From NCBI RefSeq assembly GCF_030272615.1, contig NC_081414.1, positions 524,256,137 through 524,318,136 on the forward strand: a stretch of 62,000 nt of DNA. The letters are read 5' to 3'. Positions within the stretch are counted from its first letter, which is position 1. Every line of letters begins with the position of its first letter. This DNA is from Cryptomeria japonica. Taxonomy: Eukaryota; Streptophyta; Pinopsida; Cupressales; Cupressaceae. Positions 22,456 through 34,160 of this stretch are shown one piece after another. A program made the translations under genes and the position numbers. Below the pieces are notes generated by a model that did not search any database, had not been told where the DNA came from, and worked only from the letters and a program-made list of their open reading frames with translations.

Positions 22456-23483
22456 TTTAAAACTAAATTGGGAATCTCATGAGCTCAAGTCTTAATTTAT
22501 AATTTTATATAAATTGTAGTTGCAACCTACACACTAGTTCATCAGTTCTAATATAAATAATATAGTAGAATTTGAGGGTCATTCCTTGGGAGTTTAGATG
22601 GTATCTCAATTGGTCATTCAAAAACTCATTTGTCCTTTCTTAATAACTGTTAGTTTACAAAATTAAAATTTCTCACTCAAAGTTATAGATTTGCATTGAG
22701 GAGAAACAAAAACTCTAAATTTTCACTTCTATTTTCCACATCCAATAAGAACTAAATAAAGTCGTAGACTAGTTAGATAACCTCAATTTACTGAAAATAT
22801 TGTGTTCCTTTTTGTTAATTAACAATGAGGGTAATGGGGATTCTACTATTTCCTAAGAAAAAATATTACTAAAGAATCATTAGGCTTCAACCCTAATGGA
22901 TATTTTAGGATTCTTAGTTCTATGTGTGTGTGTGTGTGTGTGAAGAAGATTTGATCTTAGCATCATCTCGGTGCCTACAACATGGACTTTGCTATTAAAT
23001 CAAGTGCCTTCGGCCAAAAAAAATTAAAAAAAATCTTTGTAGGTTACTATTTGTATGGCCTTCTCTAACTATATGTTGGTTGTAAGTTGAATCCTTTATT
23101 GCATTCTTTCTACCCTTGTTGTGCCTATTTACCTCCTTTTTCATAGTTCTTTCCATTTTGGCCCACATCTTATTTATTTATGTTTCCTTGAAATATTCTT
23201 ATTGCTCTCCTTTCTTTCCTCCTCTTTCTAGCTTTTTCTAGCATGAATTATTTCATATTTTTTACTATATGGTTAAGCATCTCTATATGTTCTTGTGAGT
23301 CTTTACAAATTACTACCATTTAATTTTTTCATACTCTTCTTTTGAATTCATGTGATTACTTCAACACATGCATGGAGCTCCAATGGATTATTATTTCTAT
23401 GTTTATGTATTGATGAGCATCCTACAATTATATGAAAGATGGTGCTAGAACCTTTTTAGGTTCATTTTATCTCCTATGGGCCT
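22456..23483. other. Non-coding DNA left of element B
   Basis: AT-rich sequence with no supported gene. It contains the TG repeat at 22923-22942 and an A-rich tract near 23017-23036. It ends with GGCCT (23479-23483), the target duplication of element B. Confidence 0.55.
22923..22942. repeat. (TG)n microsatellite
   Basis: Ten uninterrupted TG units. Confidence 0.95.
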
Positions 23484-24650
23484 TGTGTGTGTGAAAAGTG
23501 GAATAAGTATCTACAAGCTGTAAGACACAACACTTCAATTAAGTCATTACATGTATGGTTAGACAGATATACGTATGAATAATAAAACCATCACAAATTG
23601 ACTAATTGCCTTCTAAAAGATGTGAGCATAGACTTGCTCTCAGATTTGTATAAGCAATACCAGTGACTAGACTACACCAAGACAAAGGATTTAATCTATA
23701 TGAGCATGAGATTAAGCTAAATGGATGTAAGATTATGCTAGATGGATGAATAGTAAGCTATATGAATTCAAGCAATCATAAAATATGCAAAAACAAATTA
23801 AACTAAGATGCAATAATCTCAAAAAGAAATCACAATATCTTCAATGACTCCAGAGCAAAAAATGCATAATAACAATAAATCTCCAGGGTGTTTTGAATGC
23901 GAGATGAAGGTTGAATTTATAGAGAATCACAAGAGAGATCAAGAAAAAGTATAATTTAGGATAATTGGACTAATTAAGAAATCAGAGCTAGTTAACCTTG
24001 AGATAGATTCCAATTATAGCTTAATTGAAATGCATTCAGATTATAAGTTTGAGTTTGCATTAGAAATAAAATTCAATTAATTCCATGCACTTGAGATAAA
24101 AATAGGTAATTCTATGCAATTCTTTGATTTATTCAAGAAAAGAGTCTTTTCAATGCAACTGAACTTCTTTTCTCAAAAGATTTGAGTTCCAATTTTAGAG
24201 AATGATTAATAATTCAATTTAATTGCTTTTCTGATTTCAAGTTCTCAATTTAGAAGAAGAATTAATATCTCAAGTTTGATTTCTCTCTCAATTAAATTCT
24301 TTTATTTTATTTTTAATTTAACTCTTGCTTTGCATATTGATTCCTCTTTTGTGATAAATTAATTTCTTTTTTTATGATCAAATGGCAAATTTATTAATTA
24401 ATTAAATATGCTAGGATATTTAATAAATTAAATAGGATAATTGATATAAAATGATTTTCTTGGAATGATTTAATTAATTAAATAAATATTTAATTAATAT
24501 AGAAAAATTCACTTGCCATGTAATATTTGATGATTGAAGAATTAATTAATTGTGTGCTCAAATTTGATTTAATTGCCTTTGGTTAGGACCTTGGTGATGT
24601 TGTCAAGATTAGGGGTCCATAGTTTAAGTGACCAATTTTAGGGTATTACA
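23484..24650 (-). repeat. Element B 3' LTR
   Basis: 1167 bp, TGTGTGTGTG to TATTACA on the plus strand, matching 41088-42255 with scattered substitutions. The minus-strand TATA box (TATAAATTC) lies at about 23913-23922. Confidence 0.95.
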
Positions 24651-24664
24651 TTTTCCCCTCTTTG
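24651..24664 (-). other. Element B polypurine tract
   Basis: The minus strand reads CAAAGAGGGGAAAA directly inside the 3' LTR, the counterpart of 1828-1842 in element A. Confidence 0.85.
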
Positions 24665-24722
24665 AATTAATGTGCGAGCAGTGCGTTGGTTCAAAGAATA
24701 GTTGATGTCTTAGGAGATACCA

Positions 24723-25180
24723 GTTCTGAACTTGATTGATCATGAACCAGATGAAGAGCGAGGTGTTTATCTTATTTTGAAGCGATGAAGCTGAACAAAG
24801 TTGATTAAAGTGATACCGATCTCGAACTTGATTGAACTAGGACCGACAAAGAGCAAAGATACCGAACTTGAACTTGATTGATCAAGAAGCGGATCTTAGT
24901 GATCTAGAACTTGATTGAACTAGACATAGTGAATGAAGATAAAATTGATCTTGAACTTGATAGATCAAGATACGATGAGCGAAGATAAACTGTCCAGCTT
25001 GATTTGAAGTGATGAAACTGAACACCTGCTTAGATTGAGAGTGTGATCAAAGATACTCTTTAAACTTTTTATTATGTTTAAACAAATAATCAGCTTGATG
25101 AAAATCACTGAAACTGATTAACGTTAAGAGACTGATTCAGATGAAGACAAATATCAGCTTGATTTGAAGCAATAAAACTG
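24723..25180 (+). repeat. Interspersed motif array upstream of the antisense PMD gene (element B)
   Basis: This is the same two motifs as at 1903-2434, GAACTTGATTGATCA-like and GAAGYGATGAARCTGA-like. Copies of the first are at about 24727, 24817, 24868, 24908 and 24952, and of the second at about 24779, 25004, 25100 and 25158. Order and spacing are kept between the two elements. Confidence 0.62.
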
Positions 25181-25662
25181 AGATGACCCTAGTGATTGAA
25201 TCGATTCAGATGAATGAGATGCCCCTTAGCAATAAGAATTTGTTTGATTTTCTTTAGTTGAAAATCTTTTTGTTCAAATTTTGATGAAGATATGAAAAAT
25301 TTCTCAACATTGAAGATGTGAAGTCATAAGGTCATGAGTATGCCCCCTCGGGAGCGAAATCAAAAGATAGCGAGGGTACATGATGATTATAGGCAATAGG
25401 TGTCGATGATAATTATTTGAGCACAAAAAATGATTCAGAGAATTACTTGAAGATTTAGTGATGATTGATGAGAAATTGAGCACAAATTGAAGAAAAGAAT
25501 GAGCATTTGATGAAAGCGCTAAGTGGTCAAAGTCGTGAAATTGACTAGAAGAACGATCTCGTATTTCGATTTTGATCCCGAAAATGGAATCAGGATGGGC
25601 AAATTAGCTAAGGGTATAATTTTCATGTCCATCAGAGCAAGTTGAAAAATTAGGTTTTGGGC

Positions 25663-25669
25663 TATATAA
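25663..25669 (+). promoter_or_regulatory. TATA box of antisense PMD gene, element B
   Basis: TATATAA in the context GGCTATATAAGGG lies 81 bp before the conserved ATG (25744). It is a better match to the plant TATA consensus than the copy in A. Confidence 0.68.
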
Positions 25670-25743
25670 GGGATCAAAGTGTCATTTTCAATTCATTTTA
25701 ACCTCTCCAAGTTTGAAATTTGAAAAGTCCTCTAAAAAGAAAA

Positions 25744-28103
25744 ATGGTCATTCCGATCCAGGAGCACCGATTTGAGCACCAGAGACATCATAATCGACCA
25801 CAAAATTATGAGTCAACAGTGAGTGACTAATCTTATGCCTTTTTATTTCATCAATTTGAAATTTTTGCTGAATTTTTTATCTTTTTAGTCATTTAAAATT
25901 CGGTATGTGTCGTTTTATCGTGCGAGATGACAATGTGTCTCATACGACAAAATGTGTTTTAATATTTTATCATTTCAGGCCATTAGTTTTGTTGTGTGAG
26001 ACCCTGCCCGTGTATTGTACAAAATTTTGCTTAGAAGACCATTTTATCATGTGGATACATGTCTTTTGTCATATAAGAGTCTTTTGTCATGCTATAGCTA
26101 TTCCTAACTCGTACAAGTTTCTGCCTACACTATGAAATGTTGTATGAAAAACAATGATCCTTTTTAAGGGTGCAAACATGAAAATTTGATTTGGCAATTG
26201 ATGTATTTGGATTTGAGTGATGTTTACTTTGTCTTATAGAAAAATTTGAATGAATTTTTGATGCTCTATTGTTTGATTCTTGCAGGTGTGATTACCACAT
26301 GTTCTTTTCCGATGCATCTATCCTCTGACTATGAGGCTAGTGCGTGAGTTATTCGATGTGGATAGGGCACATATAGACTTGTGCGAGTTTACTCACCTTA
26401 TAGACATGTCTGATATCTATGTGAATCACGGGATGCTCACAACACTTGTTGAGAGATTCCATTATGAGCATAACACATTCCATTTACCAGTTGGGGAGAT
26501 GACCATCACTCCCGAGGATGTTTACAGGATATTGAGGATTCCATTTGCAAGGGATAAGGTTGATTATGATTCGACTCAGAATCCTGGTATATTAGTATTG
26601 AGACACATATTTCATGATGAGAACATCCTTACGTGGGCTATCAGTTGGGATGATATGATGGCCAGGTACAGTGAGTAGTTTCCCTTGGCATGTGTCTTGG
26701 TAGGATTCATTGGTTGTTTCATTATTCCAGACAAAGGACAACAAGGTTTCTTATGTGGTTGGGCTAGGATGTTGGAGAGAGTGGTGGATCATCCTGAGAG
26801 GTTAGGTTGGGGTTCTTGTCTATTAGCCCACATGTATTGTGAGATGCATGAGGTTGTGTACAGGGAGGGGAAGACCATGGTAGTAGGGGTCTTGATTTTA
26901 TAGATATGGGCCTAGGAGCATCTCCCAGTTTGCAGACCTATTGTGGATGATGCCAGAGATCCACATCAGTCGATAGTTTACAGATATTCAGGATACGTTA
27001 CTCAGCCCCATCTGGGCAAGACAAATTACTAGAGGCGACAGCTAGATGACCTTATTGTTATTGTATGGAGACCGTACAGGGGCCTTGAGCTTTGGGATGA
27101 CCGGAAACCTGTGGGGAGAGATATGTTCATGACTCCTCCTCTGATCAAGAGATCTGTGATGGTTATTGAGCAATTTGTTGTATCTTGGGTCATGAGGCAG
27201 TATGGTAGGCCTTAGGGGATTTCACAGGATTTTATCACCTATGCTCATTATGCAAACGAGGAGAGATGAGGATGGGCCCCTAGGTTATCCTACACTTTGA
27301 GCATGCAGCCACTGATAGGGTTACAACGACTTCGGTGGGATTATTTGGATGACATTGCAGATGTGGGGGTATTACCCCAGTACAGGGATTGGTTCCAGCA
27401 GCATCAACTCCCTAGGTTTACAGATCCAACTGAGTAGGCGCCTCTCATAGAGGAGGTTGAGGATGATGCCCCTGCATAGGAATAGGGATAGGGATAGATA
27501 TCAAAGGCTCCTAGGTGGGTTGGTGGTGTTCCTCATGTGAGCAACAACAAGGTACCAGTTGGGGGGAGACAACAACAGAGAGGAGAGGGTGGATCCCTAG
27601 GAGCTATTGGTGTGAGGATGAGTGGTGTTAGGATAGCGGAAGGTGGAGGAGAGGAGGAGCAAGAAACTCCTAGACAAGTGCAACAACAGAGGGATGAGAA
27701 GGGTGGAGATGGAGGTGGAGAACCTGTGAGGGAGTAGGGGGCAGCTGATGCATCACAAACGATGAGAGAAAGATTAGCAAGTCTGCAGTCATAGTTGATA
27801 GTGGCTCAAACATAGCTTGTAGAGCGGGACTTACAACTGGCAGAGCTCAGAGTGGAGCACAATTGTTAGGTCGTAGAGATGAGGGCAGAGTGAGATGCTC
27901 TTCAGCAGGAGGTTTTGCACTAGACTAGCCAGACAACATATTATGTGGCAGGGTATAGCGTAGTTGTTCCATTAGCTCAGCAGGTTGTCCCCTACTCTCA
28001 ATACATGGCATGATATGAGGGAGCTTAGGCACTGAGGTAGGATGTCGGTCAGCAGGCTCCACCTCCTCCACCACCTGGTGATAAGGGAGAGGCAGAGAGC
28101 TAG
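25744..28103 (+). pseudogene. Plant mobile domain (PMD/MAIN-like) gene, element B copy
   Basis: Exon 1 (25744-25818, 25 codons, MVIPIQEHRFEHQ) ends at the donor GTGAGTG. The 467-bp intron ends TTCTTGCAG, and exon 2 spans 26286-28103. Exon 2 is exactly 606 codons, and its three main open stretches (26331-26678, 26685-26903, 27537-27737) all share the frame that ends in the TAG also used by element A. So this copy has stops but no net frameshift. PMD motifs include LVERFHYEHNTFHLPVGE, GWGSCLLAHMY and an IWA.EHLPV segment with one stop. Before decay the product was about 630 residues, with the PMD in the N-terminal two thirds and a Gln/Glu/Arg-rich, probably coiled-coil tail ending in prolines. 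The first stop is at codon 2 of exon 2 (CGA to TGA). The family is known both in host genes and in plant transposons. Confidence 0.88.
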
Positions 28104-29640
28104 ATTTTTATAGCTCTTAGATTTTGTTAGATACTCCATTTTTTTTATAGCCCATACAATTCTTGCTCCAATGGGATATTGTATATGACAGTTATATCAC
28201 TTGTACTCTGAGATATTGATGATTATATACGAGATCTTGATTTGATTTCATTGTACTTATGTCAATTGATTTATGAGATGATTTTCTATATGCTTTATTC
28301 TATATGTATGCATATCTATTCAGTATGGATGTATGTAATGCAAATGAATATTAATGTTTGTTTTTGTTTCTTTTCATATGGAAATAAATGATGAAAATGA
28401 GTAACTAGTAATGCAAATTGTTTTATATTTCTATGGAATAAAATGAATGTATGAATCTATATAAGATTATTATGTATACAACTAACATCTCAATACACAA
28501 GTACTCGATTGGGGAAATGATGAAAAAGAGACCACTTAGCTAAGAAATGATGAAACTTCAAACTCTCATTTAGAAGATAAAGAGATCATTGTTATCATGC
28601 AGAAATCACTCAAAATGTAGATCGAATGCAACTTAAACTAGTCACTGGATTTGGAATGCTTAATTTTCATCAGTGAGCATTTACAGACATAGCAGGAATA
28701 ATAGACTTCCTTCCTTTTCATGTGTAATATTAATTATCTTTTTCGCAATGAACCTTTTTTCGTTCATATCCTTGGATAGATTAGGCATGCATCCAGATTG
28801 CACATTTAAAGAAATTCCCTCAAAACAGACAAAGAAATGATACCAACCTCCTTGTAGCATACAAATAAGCAGAGTCGAGGTATGTGTGGTGATTTCACCT
28901 TGATGTGAAGGCTCTGATCATAGACACCTAGCTGATTAGATGTTTCCAGATCATCAGAATCATTCCTACAAGTAGAAAACAAAGAAATATTATGCCCCCA
29001 ATCCTTGCTCATCTTAGTCAAGATAGACTTCCTCAAGTTACTCAGAGGGAATAATAATAGAAAACCAATATAAAAGTCTGCACACAAAGTAAATTTCATG
29101 CATATCTCAAACTGTTTAGCGATTGTTTTCAGTAATGTTGTTTTGCTTGTTTACTCATTGATAAAACTCTTCAGTAGTTAGGAGATAGGTAACTGACTCA
29201 GATTGGACGACTGGGTATCACTGACAGAATGATGACTTGATTGATACTTCTTAGGACACATAAATTGCTCAGTCGATTACCCTAATACTAGGACATTGAT
29301 CAATTTCAAGCCATGAGGGTTCTAAAAGAACCAGGATGTCACCAAAGTGACTAAAATATATGTACAAGAGAAATCAAAGATGCAAGAAAGCGAGAAATGC
29401 TAACATTGTGTTGATAGATGGAGCACTTGAGTACAAGAGGCGTATGTTTGCCAAGTTTTCACCTGCTTGGCAAATTTTTTTTTTTCTTTCTTTTTTTTCA
29501 AGACATTTTTTTTTATTTTTAGGATTTTTTTTCAGGACTTTTTTAGTTGTACAGGTTGCTGGAGCAGAGAATACTAAGTGAAGAATTTCTTCAAGTGGAT
29601 GGTGTTGATCAGTTCGCAGATCTATTCTCCTTCTGATGTT
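28104..29640. other. Spacer between convergent PMD gene and integrase, element B
   Basis: Non-coding counterpart of 5242-6871. A 97-codon minus-strand frame (28806-29099) is open here, but frame breaks in A argue against selection. The T-rich tract at 29467-29535 replaces the TA repeat of A. Confidence 0.6.
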
Positions 29641-30960
29641 GAGAGCTGATATGCACCAAAGCCAAAGACTTCAGTAATGATGTAGGGACCCAACTAGTTG
29701 GGTTCAAACTTCCCTTTGTTGTCTTGAAACTGTTGATTTTTAGGATTTTCTCTCAGAACAAGGTCACCAGCCTGAAATTCTCATTGTCGAACCTTCTTGT
29801 TAAATCCTATAGACATTCTCTTTTGATACACTCTTAGATGATCAAACACCACTTGCCGACGTTCATCCAACAACTCAAGTTCTTGCAATCTAGATATTTT
29901 GTAGTCTTCATCAGTAACAAGACCTTGCAAAGAAACTCTCAAAGATGGTATTTCCACCTCAATAGGTAAGACTACTTCAGATCCATACACCAAAGAAAAA
30001 GGTCTAGCCCCAGTAGGTGTTCTAATACTTGTTCTATAAGCCCATAGTGCAAGATTGAGTTGTAGATGCCAATCCCTCCCAGATTTGTTTACTATTTTGT
30101 GTAAGGTAGTCAGCAGATTTTTGTTAGATGCTTTAGCTTGTCCATTACCTCTAGGGTAATATTCAGATGACCAATGCTGTTTGATTTTGAATTTCTCACA
30201 GATCTCATCTAGATCGTTATTCTTGATTTTTCCTCCATTGTTAGTCACAATGGATGAAGGTATCCCATACCTGCAGATGATATAATTAAGGATGAATAGA
30301 GCTACTTGTTTACTGGTTGCTTTGATGAGCGGAACCACTTCTACCCACTTAGTGAAATACTCAGTGGTAGTTATAATAAACTTGTGTTTGTTGGATGATG
30401 TAGGATATATTTGGCCAATGAGATCAAAGGCCCATTGCTGAAAAGGCCAATGTGTAATGAAGGGTATGAGATCCCTTGCTGGAGCATGTATGAGATTCCC
30501 ATGTAGCTGACGCTTATCACAAGTGTTAGAAAAATTTATAACATCTTTCTCCATGTCTGGCCAGTAGTATCCAACCCTTAGTAGTTTTCAACCTAAAGTT
30601 AGACCATTCGAATGAGATCCACAAATACCTTCATGAACTTCCGATAATGCACATTGGGACTCTTTAGTTTCTAGACACCTAAGAAAAGTACTATCCAAAC
30701 CTCACCTAAATAGATTGTTAGTGATGATGACGTATTGTGAAGCATTTCAGATTAGGTTCCTTTTCTCATTGCGAGTAAGATTTTCTGGTACGATTTGGTC
30801 TCGTAGACAATAGTAAATATGGTTGTAGTGAGATGAGTCATGTCCAATAATAGAACAGACCATATGGGACTAAGGAGAATCATAGGTAGGGTAATGTAAC
30901 TCTTCCACCAGGAATTCAAAGTGAAAATTAGATTCTTGTAACTTTGGTATGGATGCCAAG
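29641..30960 (-). pseudogene. Element B integrase (gypsy type)
   Basis: The frame 30554-29781 is the longest intact integrase stretch in the window. The first Asp is present (WAFDLIGQ, about 30410-30435). The second reads IVTNNGG instead of TDNGG (about 30228-30245). The Glu position reads GNGQAKASNK instead of GQAEASNK (about 30120-30150). The zinc module reads CDKRQLH, so one Cys is also lost. Each change is a G-to-A transition in the coding strand. The GPY-type C-terminus (LGPYIITEVFG) is at about 29655-29690. Even without stops, this enzyme would be catalytically dead. Confidence 0.9.
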
Positions 30961-31350
30961 GTGGCCATAGAATCTGTTGCTCTATTTGCGGATCTAGGAA
31001 TCTGCTGGAATGATACAAAAGTAAAATATTTCTTGAGATCATCCACCATTCTCTTATAAGACATCAGTTTATCATCTCGAGTCTGATATGTATCATTGAT
31101 TTGATTGATGATTAGCTGAGAATCTCCATAGATGCATAATTCCATAACCTTCCATTCGATAGCCAGCTTGATCCCATTTACCAAAGCTTCATACTCTACA
31201 ATGTTGTTTGTGCAAGGGAAAATAATCTTGTAAGCCTTCGGGATTGAATACTTTTGAGGAGTAATAAAAATTATTCTAGCACCGGAACCATGTTGAGTGA
31301 AAGACCCATCAAAGAACATCTTCCATGATTGTTGAGTAAGGTGCACTATT
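30961..31350 (-). pseudogene. Element B archaeal-type RNase H, main part
   Basis: The frame from 31350 down keeps the four acidic residues: FFDGSFTQHG, VEYEAL, IYGDSQLIIN and RATDSMAT. The N-terminal dozen residues lie on the far side of the solo LTR (32820-32880), which entered within the codons for the FPDES-SIVHL segment. The equivalent domain in A is at 8231-8655. Confidence 0.85.
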
Positions 31351-31355
31351 GATTC

Positions 31356-32814
31356 TGTAGATAGGAATCTGGAAATCATCAAAGAAAATAGCAAATTAGC
31401 CTAGCTCAATCATGAAAACTAAAATGCAATGATAACAATCCTAAAAACATTCAATGAAAACATGAAAACAAGACATTCAAAATGGAATCTAAGCAAACCA
31501 AATGCAGTTGTCTCCTTCATGTGGCTCCATTGTCCTTCTTTCTCCTTCAAATTGCTTTTGTTTGTGGATCTCACCTACAAGTGCATACACATGAGATGAA
31601 AGCAAGATTAACATGACAACATAAGGGTACTAGAAGCATGATTGATTCGACCAGGGGCTTTGATTTGAAGAAATTCATCCAATTTATAGACAAATTGGAG
31701 AAAAGACAAGATTAGCATGAGGAGATTCGAATGGAAATTTCAAATCAACAATGACAATTATGACAAATTATGACAAATTTGCTATGCCATTCCCATGAAA
31801 TTAGGAGAAATATAGGAGAACATTGAAAATTAGATGAATTAGAAATTAGGAAATTAGAAAATGAGGAAATTAGGAATTAGGAAAATGAGGAAATTAGGAA
31901 TTAAGTGAATTAATTAACAATTTTTCATTTATTAATTTAATTCACAAAAGAGGGAGGAATTAGTTAGCCAATTAAATGAACATTTAATTGTGATGAGAAG
32001 ACTTGGGATAAATAAACTATTTAACCTAGAGGGAGAGATGACAAACAAGGTTAAATGAATAAATCATGAAACCCTAGAAGATGAATTAGAAATGCAAGGA
32101 TGACAATTAGGTCTTGATGTAAGATAATTGATGTCAATTCGATTATGATTTTGATTGATAGAGGACCAATGCTGATAAACGATTGAGATTGGTTGACAAA
32201 TTGACCAAGATTGACAAAGAGATCAAATTGATAGGTGCCAATTGACGAGGAACAATAACTAATTGATCCAAATTGACATGATTGAAAAAGGACAATGATC
32301 AATGAAAAATCGATCGCAAAATTGACGAGATTGACAAGAGGACAAGGATCGATGACGAATCGATCACAAAATGACAAGATTGAAAATGACAACAATCGAT
32401 GACAAATTGATCGCAAAACGACAAGATTGAAAATGACAACAATCGATGACAAATCGATCGCAAGACGACAAGATTGATGACAATTTGATCGAAGGACAAG
32501 GATCAATGACAAATCGATCGCAAGATGACAAGATTGAAAAGAGGATAAAACCCTAATTAGGATTGACGATGTCCAAAATGATGACAAATTAACACGCACA
32601 TTGATGCGATAGGATAAGATCGACCAAAATCATGACCTAATTTGAAAGCCATAAAAATGAGGAATGCAGAAGAAGGACTCGATGCTCGCAAACAATAAAG
32701 ACCAAGTGCGCAACATAGAAGAAATGTTAATGCAATGCAAGAACCCTAAAATAAGGCAATGCGTAAATGTTAAAGTATGACTCTGCAAGCGTTGACCAGT
32801 TTTAGACATCTACA
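31356..32814. repeat. Solo LTR of an unrelated element inserted in element B
   Basis: This is a 1459-bp unit with inverted termini TGTAGAT..ATCTACA, flanked by GATTC at 31351-31355 and 32815-32819. It interrupts the second RNase H of B at a site that is continuous in A. It has no primer site, no coding domain and no second LTR, so it fits an LTR left by recombination. It is the youngest event in B. Orientation is uncertain, and the 182-codon minus-strand frame inside is an artefact of the internal repeat. Confidence 0.85.
32270..32545. repeat. 47-bp minisatellite inside the solo LTR
   Basis: Five to six units carry GACAAGATTGAAAATGACAA followed by phrases such as ATCGATGACAAATCGATCG. Two central units are almost identical, and the outer ones are diverged or shortened. 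Confidence 0.88.
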
Positions 32815-34160
32815 GATTCATCTGGAAATTCTATATGCAGAAGTTGAGTGTCTTCAAGTGGAGCATCAACAAGTTGATCTTCAATTACCTATCCTTTGAT
32901 GGCTTTGCATTCTACATATTCAATATCAACTTCTGTAAGAACCATGACCCATTTAGCCAATCTTCCTGTAAGTGTTGCTTTGTTGAGAAGATATTTGAGT
33001 GGATCAATCTTAGCCACTAGCTTGATGGAATGTGCTAACATGTAGTGTCTCAATTTTTGTGATGCAAAGACTAATGCCAAACATGATTTTTCTATTATAG
33101 TATAGTTCATTTCATAAGACACCAATGTTCTGCTGATACAATATATAACTCTCTTTTTTATTTTCATCCTGTTGTGCTAGAAGTGACCCCAATGATGAAT
33201 CAATAGATTATATGTATAAAATCAATGGTTTACCTTGAATTGGTGGCATCAGTATTGGTGGATTAGATAGGTATTCTTTTATTTGTTGAAGGTGTTGTTC
33301 ACATTCTTGATCCCAGTTGTATGTTACTCCTTTCCTTAATACTTTTGTGAAGGGTTGAGCTTTATCTGCTAGCTACGAAATAAAGTGTTTGATTGACTGG
33401 AGATGTCCTTGTAAAATTCTCATTTGACTGATATTCTTTGGAGGTGGCATTTCCATTATAGCTTGGACTTTCTCAGGATCAACCTCAATTCCTTTCTTTG
33501 AAATGATGTAGCTATGTAATTTCCCTAATGTCACTCCAAATGCACACTTTTTAGGATTTAGCCAAAGCTTGAATTTTTCCATTCTATCTAGTATGAGACC
33601 TAGCTCTTGAATATGTGTGGATCTCTTCATAGTCTTCACTAAAGTGTCATCAACATAATCTTTCATATTCTTATACATCATATCATGAAAGATAGTAGTT
33701 ACTGCTCTTTGATAAGTTGCTCCTGCATTCTTTAGCCCAAATGGCATGATGTTCCAACAAAAGGTTCCCCATACACAGGTGAAAGTTGTCTTTTCTTGAT
33801 CTCCAGGAGCTATTTTGATCTGATTATAACCAAAGAATCCATCAATTAGTGAGCATATCTCATATCCAATAGTCATATCCACTATCATATCAATGTTAGG
33901 AAATGGAAAATTGTCTTTCAGACATGCTTTATTGAGATCCCTGAAGTCTGTGCAAACCCTAAAAGATTTTTCTACCTTTGATACAGGTACTATGTTTGAA
34001 ATCCATTCTGTGTAGTCTATTGCTCTGATAAATCCAACTTTTAGCAATTTTTCTAGCTCATCTTTGACTAACAGTGCCACATGAGGGTGCATCTTGTAGA
34101 GTTTTTGCTTGATTGGTTTAACTCCTGGTACATGATTAGATCAGGATCTAGACCTGGCAT
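32815..34160 (-). pseudogene. Element B reverse transcriptase and standard RNase H
   Basis: RT is open as one frame from 34092 to 33373. It includes the segment missing in A (FRVCTDFRDLNKACL, about 33930-33965), LIDGFFGYNQI, MPFGLKNAGATYQ and the active-site DYVDDTLVK (about 33645). RNase H is at 33167-32889 (RTLVSYEMNYTIIEKSCLALVFA), preceded by a frame break near 33170. The first RT codons and the upstream linker lie past a small deletion near 34125. Of the two sister elements, this is the better-preserved RT. Confidence 0.9.

Noticed and set aside
28806-29099. 97-codon minus-strand frame in the spacer of element B, possible extra gene or exon
   Set aside because: The matching DNA in element A is alignable but broken by several frame changes and stops, with no sign of codon-level conservation.
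32051-32599. 182-codon minus-strand open frame
   Set aside because: It lies wholly in the solo LTR, and its Ile/Ser/Phe-rich repeats come from translating the 47-bp minisatellite.
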